Shown here: positions 61,212 through 64,000 of the stretch, one piece after another | How positions within the stretch are numbered: the first letter of the stretch is position 1 | Layout: each line of letters opens with the position of its first letter | Assembly: GCF_021134715.1 (NCBI RefSeq) | Contig: NC_060026.1 | Coordinates: forward strand, 4,712,001 to 4,776,000 | DNA length: 64,000 nucleotides | Source of the DNA: Daphnia pulex | Taxonomy: Eukaryota; Arthropoda; Branchiopoda; Diplostraca; Daphniidae | Direction of reading: 5' to 3' | Translations under genes and position numbers: made by a program | Notes under the pieces: generated by a model | The model's input: the letters and a program-made list of their open reading frames with translations, nothing else | Database searches by the model: none | What the model was told of the DNA's origin: nothing

Positions 61212-62779
61212 TTATATAGTTTTTGAGAAGAAAACTTTGGAATTAAGGCTATAGTCACGCGGAAACTCAATTTTGGCAAATTTAGCGCCCATGTAGGCAG
61301 CTCCAACAGCCAAAGATGTTTGTAGCTGGAGCAAAGTAAAACGCTCAAGCGAATGCGAACTCTTTCTGGGGCCTGGCTGCGTATTCACGCCCTCCAAAAA
61401 GCCTTCCTCCATCAAACTAAAACTCTTCCAAACGGCTCCAACGCAAATAATAGGTAATCCATTGGGCTCGTCAAGAAGGTCCTGTAAAAAGTCAATGATC
61501 AATTTAATATGACTAATTTTGTTATGTGTGATGGGCAGTTTTATCACTTTGCTGATCGATGGAAGTAACGCGCCGACATACTCTCCGAGAGACCGTCCAG
61601 CTTCACGGAAAATGTGACAACATAAAGGATCGCCAGCGTGAGCGCCATTGGCGAGTTTAGCACATAGCCCAGCGAAAACGGCTTTGCTGAATTTCGTGTA
61701 GCAGTGCTCCAGTAATCCAAATCTGAAGGCAATAGAAAATCACGTTGAAATTGAGAAAAATAAGACTTAAAAAAGCAAAAGTATCAAATTTTGAATTCAC
61801 TTAAAGAAAAATAAGTTATCAACTGTAAAAGTAACAGAGTGCGAATAGTCTATTCTTAACAGTAAAAAAAAAAAAATAACTAGTCATTTATTTTAAAATT
61901 ACCTATCGGCGATGTTGAAATGTTCCAAGATTGCCTTTTTCATGACGGCAGTGTCATGAGGAGGAGGACGCCTGTTATCTTCTTCGTCTATGTAAATCTT
62001 TATTGCCTGATCCGCTACCCAGAAAGCTGCCAAGAAACTAATATTATGGCCAGCAGCAGACTATTTTGTTTCAAGACTGTCACTACTCACCACTTCCTTC
62101 ATCTCCCAAGAGATAACCCCATCCTCCACATCTTGCTGTCGATCCATCCGGATTCAAGAGAAAAGAATTTGAGCCAGTTCCAGAAATAATCACTAAACCC
62201 CCATTTTCACTTGCAGTGGCAATGGATCCCACTGTGTCACTACAAACATAATAACTGGCACTTAAAGAAGGAAATTTTTTCATAAATCCTTGTTTCAGTT
62301 CTTCATTTGTTGCTTCATCTTCACATCCACTCAGAGAAAGTCCCTGACATGCCAATGTCAAAATAAGTTTCAACTCCATTTAACAATTTAAAAAAACAAA
62401 AAAGAAGCATACCAAGGCCTTCAAGGGCAAGTCTAGAGGTAATCCAACTTTCTCTTTCCCTTCTTGTATCATAGCATGGATCCTTTTTTGGCATTCATCC
62501 ATTCCAATAAGCTAAATATACATATATATATTTTTATAAAATTGTTCTTTAATTATGCCACAGTTGCAGATAAAGAAAATATTCACCCAATGGTTTGTGC
62601 AAGGTCCCTGCAGTTCAATAAGTTTTTTCCCTTTGCTGTCAAACAGCACAGCAACTGAATGGCCACCTCCCCTAGAATCGAATTAAAACATGAGGGCATG
62701 AATAATTTTAAGACTGATGAATATGAAATTACCCTTCGATTCCTCCAATAATAACCAGCGAATCTTGAGAGTCAGACAT
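61212..62779 (-). CDS. NAGK: N-acetyl-D-glucosamine kinase
   Basis: Seven exons, 62733-62779, 62587-62671, 62413-62511, 62091-62343, about 61903-62026, 61548-61722 and 61212-61481, chain in frame for 350 aa, near the 344 aa of the human enzyme. It phosphorylates GlcNAc salvaged from lysosomal breakdown of glycans (and chitin, in arthropods) to GlcNAc-6-phosphate. BadF/ASKHA-family marks: N-terminal phosphate-binding IIGGIEGGGGHSVAVL, the GLSLSGCEDE strand, ISGTGSNSFLLNPDG, CGGWGYLLGDEGS, and C-terminal LPIICVGAVWKSFSLMEEGF. The intron at 61482-61547 is 66 bp and open in frame; without its removal 22 extra residues would be inserted, which the family lacks. Donor GTGATA is unusual. Start chosen at the only ATG giving the glycine-rich N-terminus. 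Confidence 0.94.
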
Positions 62780-64000
62780 TTCGTCTAGGCAGTAATGAAA
62801 CGTTTCTCCTTTAGCTTTCAAACAAAACGCGCGAAAAAACAAAACAATAAAGCGTCAGAAATGCCTCTACTCACTAGGATGCTATTGTTGTTCCAAATCC
62901 AACTGTGTTGATGTGGCTGTAACAATTCTTCGTTCCTCGTTGGCTGATCACTAAGTGACTTAAGTGTGGCCCCTGAACGCTTTTTACAACCCAAAAACTG
63001 CTATCCACTGATAATTTTATCAACTTCTTGACAAATGCTTGTTGCTGAAGCTGGACCACAACATTTTATGAACACTTTATTGACAGAGAAATTGAATTTT
63101 TGAAGATAACCAGATAGGAAAAGAAATGATGAAACAAATATTTCGGGCCTGCCAGGTAAACGTAGGGATTTATGAATATAGTTCGCCAGACGGCCGGATA
63201 CCGACTGGTGATGGCAAGCTTTAGCGCCACGCAATTATATAGATACCGAGCACAGGTGTTCCGAATTTAGAACAGCACGCCACTCTCTCCCTGTGGCCAG
63301 GTATCACAACCTGAAATTCGAATTTACACTCGGATTTCTGAAATTTTTACCTTGAGCGCAATGAAAAAACTTAATTGACATAACGTAATACGTATGCATT
63401 ATATGATTTAAATATATTGAACAATTTTGTTAGGAAAGAGGCGTAGCCCATATATCGTTATCTATTTATCACGCAGGCACTGTAATTATGTCTCGTCTCG
63501 TTTCTATGCTGCTTTATGCAGTGATCCTAAAGATATTTTGAAAATTCGACCTTGATCCCTATCTCAAGTTGGTATTCTAACTTTGCCGATTCTCAGCATT
63601 CAGTAACACAATACGGATTGAGTAGCTCGAGAAACAAAGAACATAAACGATCAAAAATGGGCATTCAAGGCTATCCACACATTGGTTCGCAGAACTCACA
63701 ATTTTATTTCATTTCTTTTCTGTACAAATTTGTTAGATTTCTATACTTTCAGATCCAAATGAAATTTCGGTGAACAGTCGCACTTTTAAAGGAACATTTT
63801 TGAGTGGAGTAGAATTTAAATAGAGGAGCTGATGGAATCTGGATTCGGTGTAGGAAAATCCAACGCGGCTAAAGAACAGGTTGATGCCAGACGATCTTTC
63901 CACCAAGACATCCCGAGACAAAAAGTGGATGAGTAGGACTAAACGCCGTGGATAAAACCACATCTGAATGTCCTTTGTTGGCTGTTAATTCATGCAACGC
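62780..64000. other. Upstream flank of NAGK with unassigned minus-strand frames
   Basis: No gene could be named. Minus-strand frames at 62874-63059 and 63001-63234 overlap and have no recognisable domain. A 76-codon frame at 63733-63963 (-) looks more protein-like (SSGINLFFSRVGFSYTESRF) and could be the last exon of a gene continuing past the window edge, ending in TAA near 63733; evidence is composition only. Confidence 0.3.

Noticed and set aside
62874-63234. Mitochondrial ribosomal protein upstream of NAGK
   Set aside because: A superficial resemblance (NTVGFGTTIA) did not extend to neighbouring residues, and the frames overlap without splice logic.

Overview
This is eukaryotic nuclear DNA. 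Short introns (about 50-100 bp), ordinary GT-AG splicing, small genes on both strands and the particular gene set suggest an arthropod, most likely a small crustacean such as Daphnia; I infer this from style and content, not from a species marker.

The first 25 kb is repeat-rich and gene-poor. It holds gene and transposon debris: a PHD-finger ORF broken at a T10 run, an LRR fragment, a decayed PIF/Harbinger pair (transposase C-terminus convergent with a Myb/SANT-like ORF), a 90-bp direct repeat 13.5 kb apart, short hairpins, a GMC-oxidoreductase 3'-end pseudogene, and a giant 4.56-kb palindrome (19751-24312, arms about 2.2 kb) with the architecture of a foldback element. From 24.5 to 31.8 kb genes and insertions mix: a small membrane-protein ORF preceded by E2F-like sites and an overlapping uORF; a 3-exon relic of TBL1/ebi next to a repeat-bounded insert; an intact ethanolamine kinase; and a 1.88-kb DNA transposon with 162-bp terminal inverted repeats carrying a broken THAP gene convergent with a truncated SWIM-zinc-finger gene.

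From 32 to 64 kb the window is mostly intact genes whose exons I could chain in frame: LAPTM4-like lysosomal membrane protein (+), a 17-exon type II transmembrane serine protease of about 1493 aa (-), a TREX-type 3' exonuclease (-), BLOC-1 subunit 6/pallidin (-), prune (+), a BNIP2/PRUNE2-type BCH-domain protein (+) and N-acetylglucosamine kinase (-). Two themes stand out: membrane/lysosome-related functions (LAPTM4, BLOC1S6, ethanolamine kinase), probably coincidental, and the tandem, same-strand adjacency of prune and a BCH gene, the two modules that vertebrate PRUNE2 joins in one protein.

Exon coordinates were derived by hand from splice signals and reading-frame continuity; expect an error of a base or so in places. 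No tRNA, rRNA or CRISPR was recognised.
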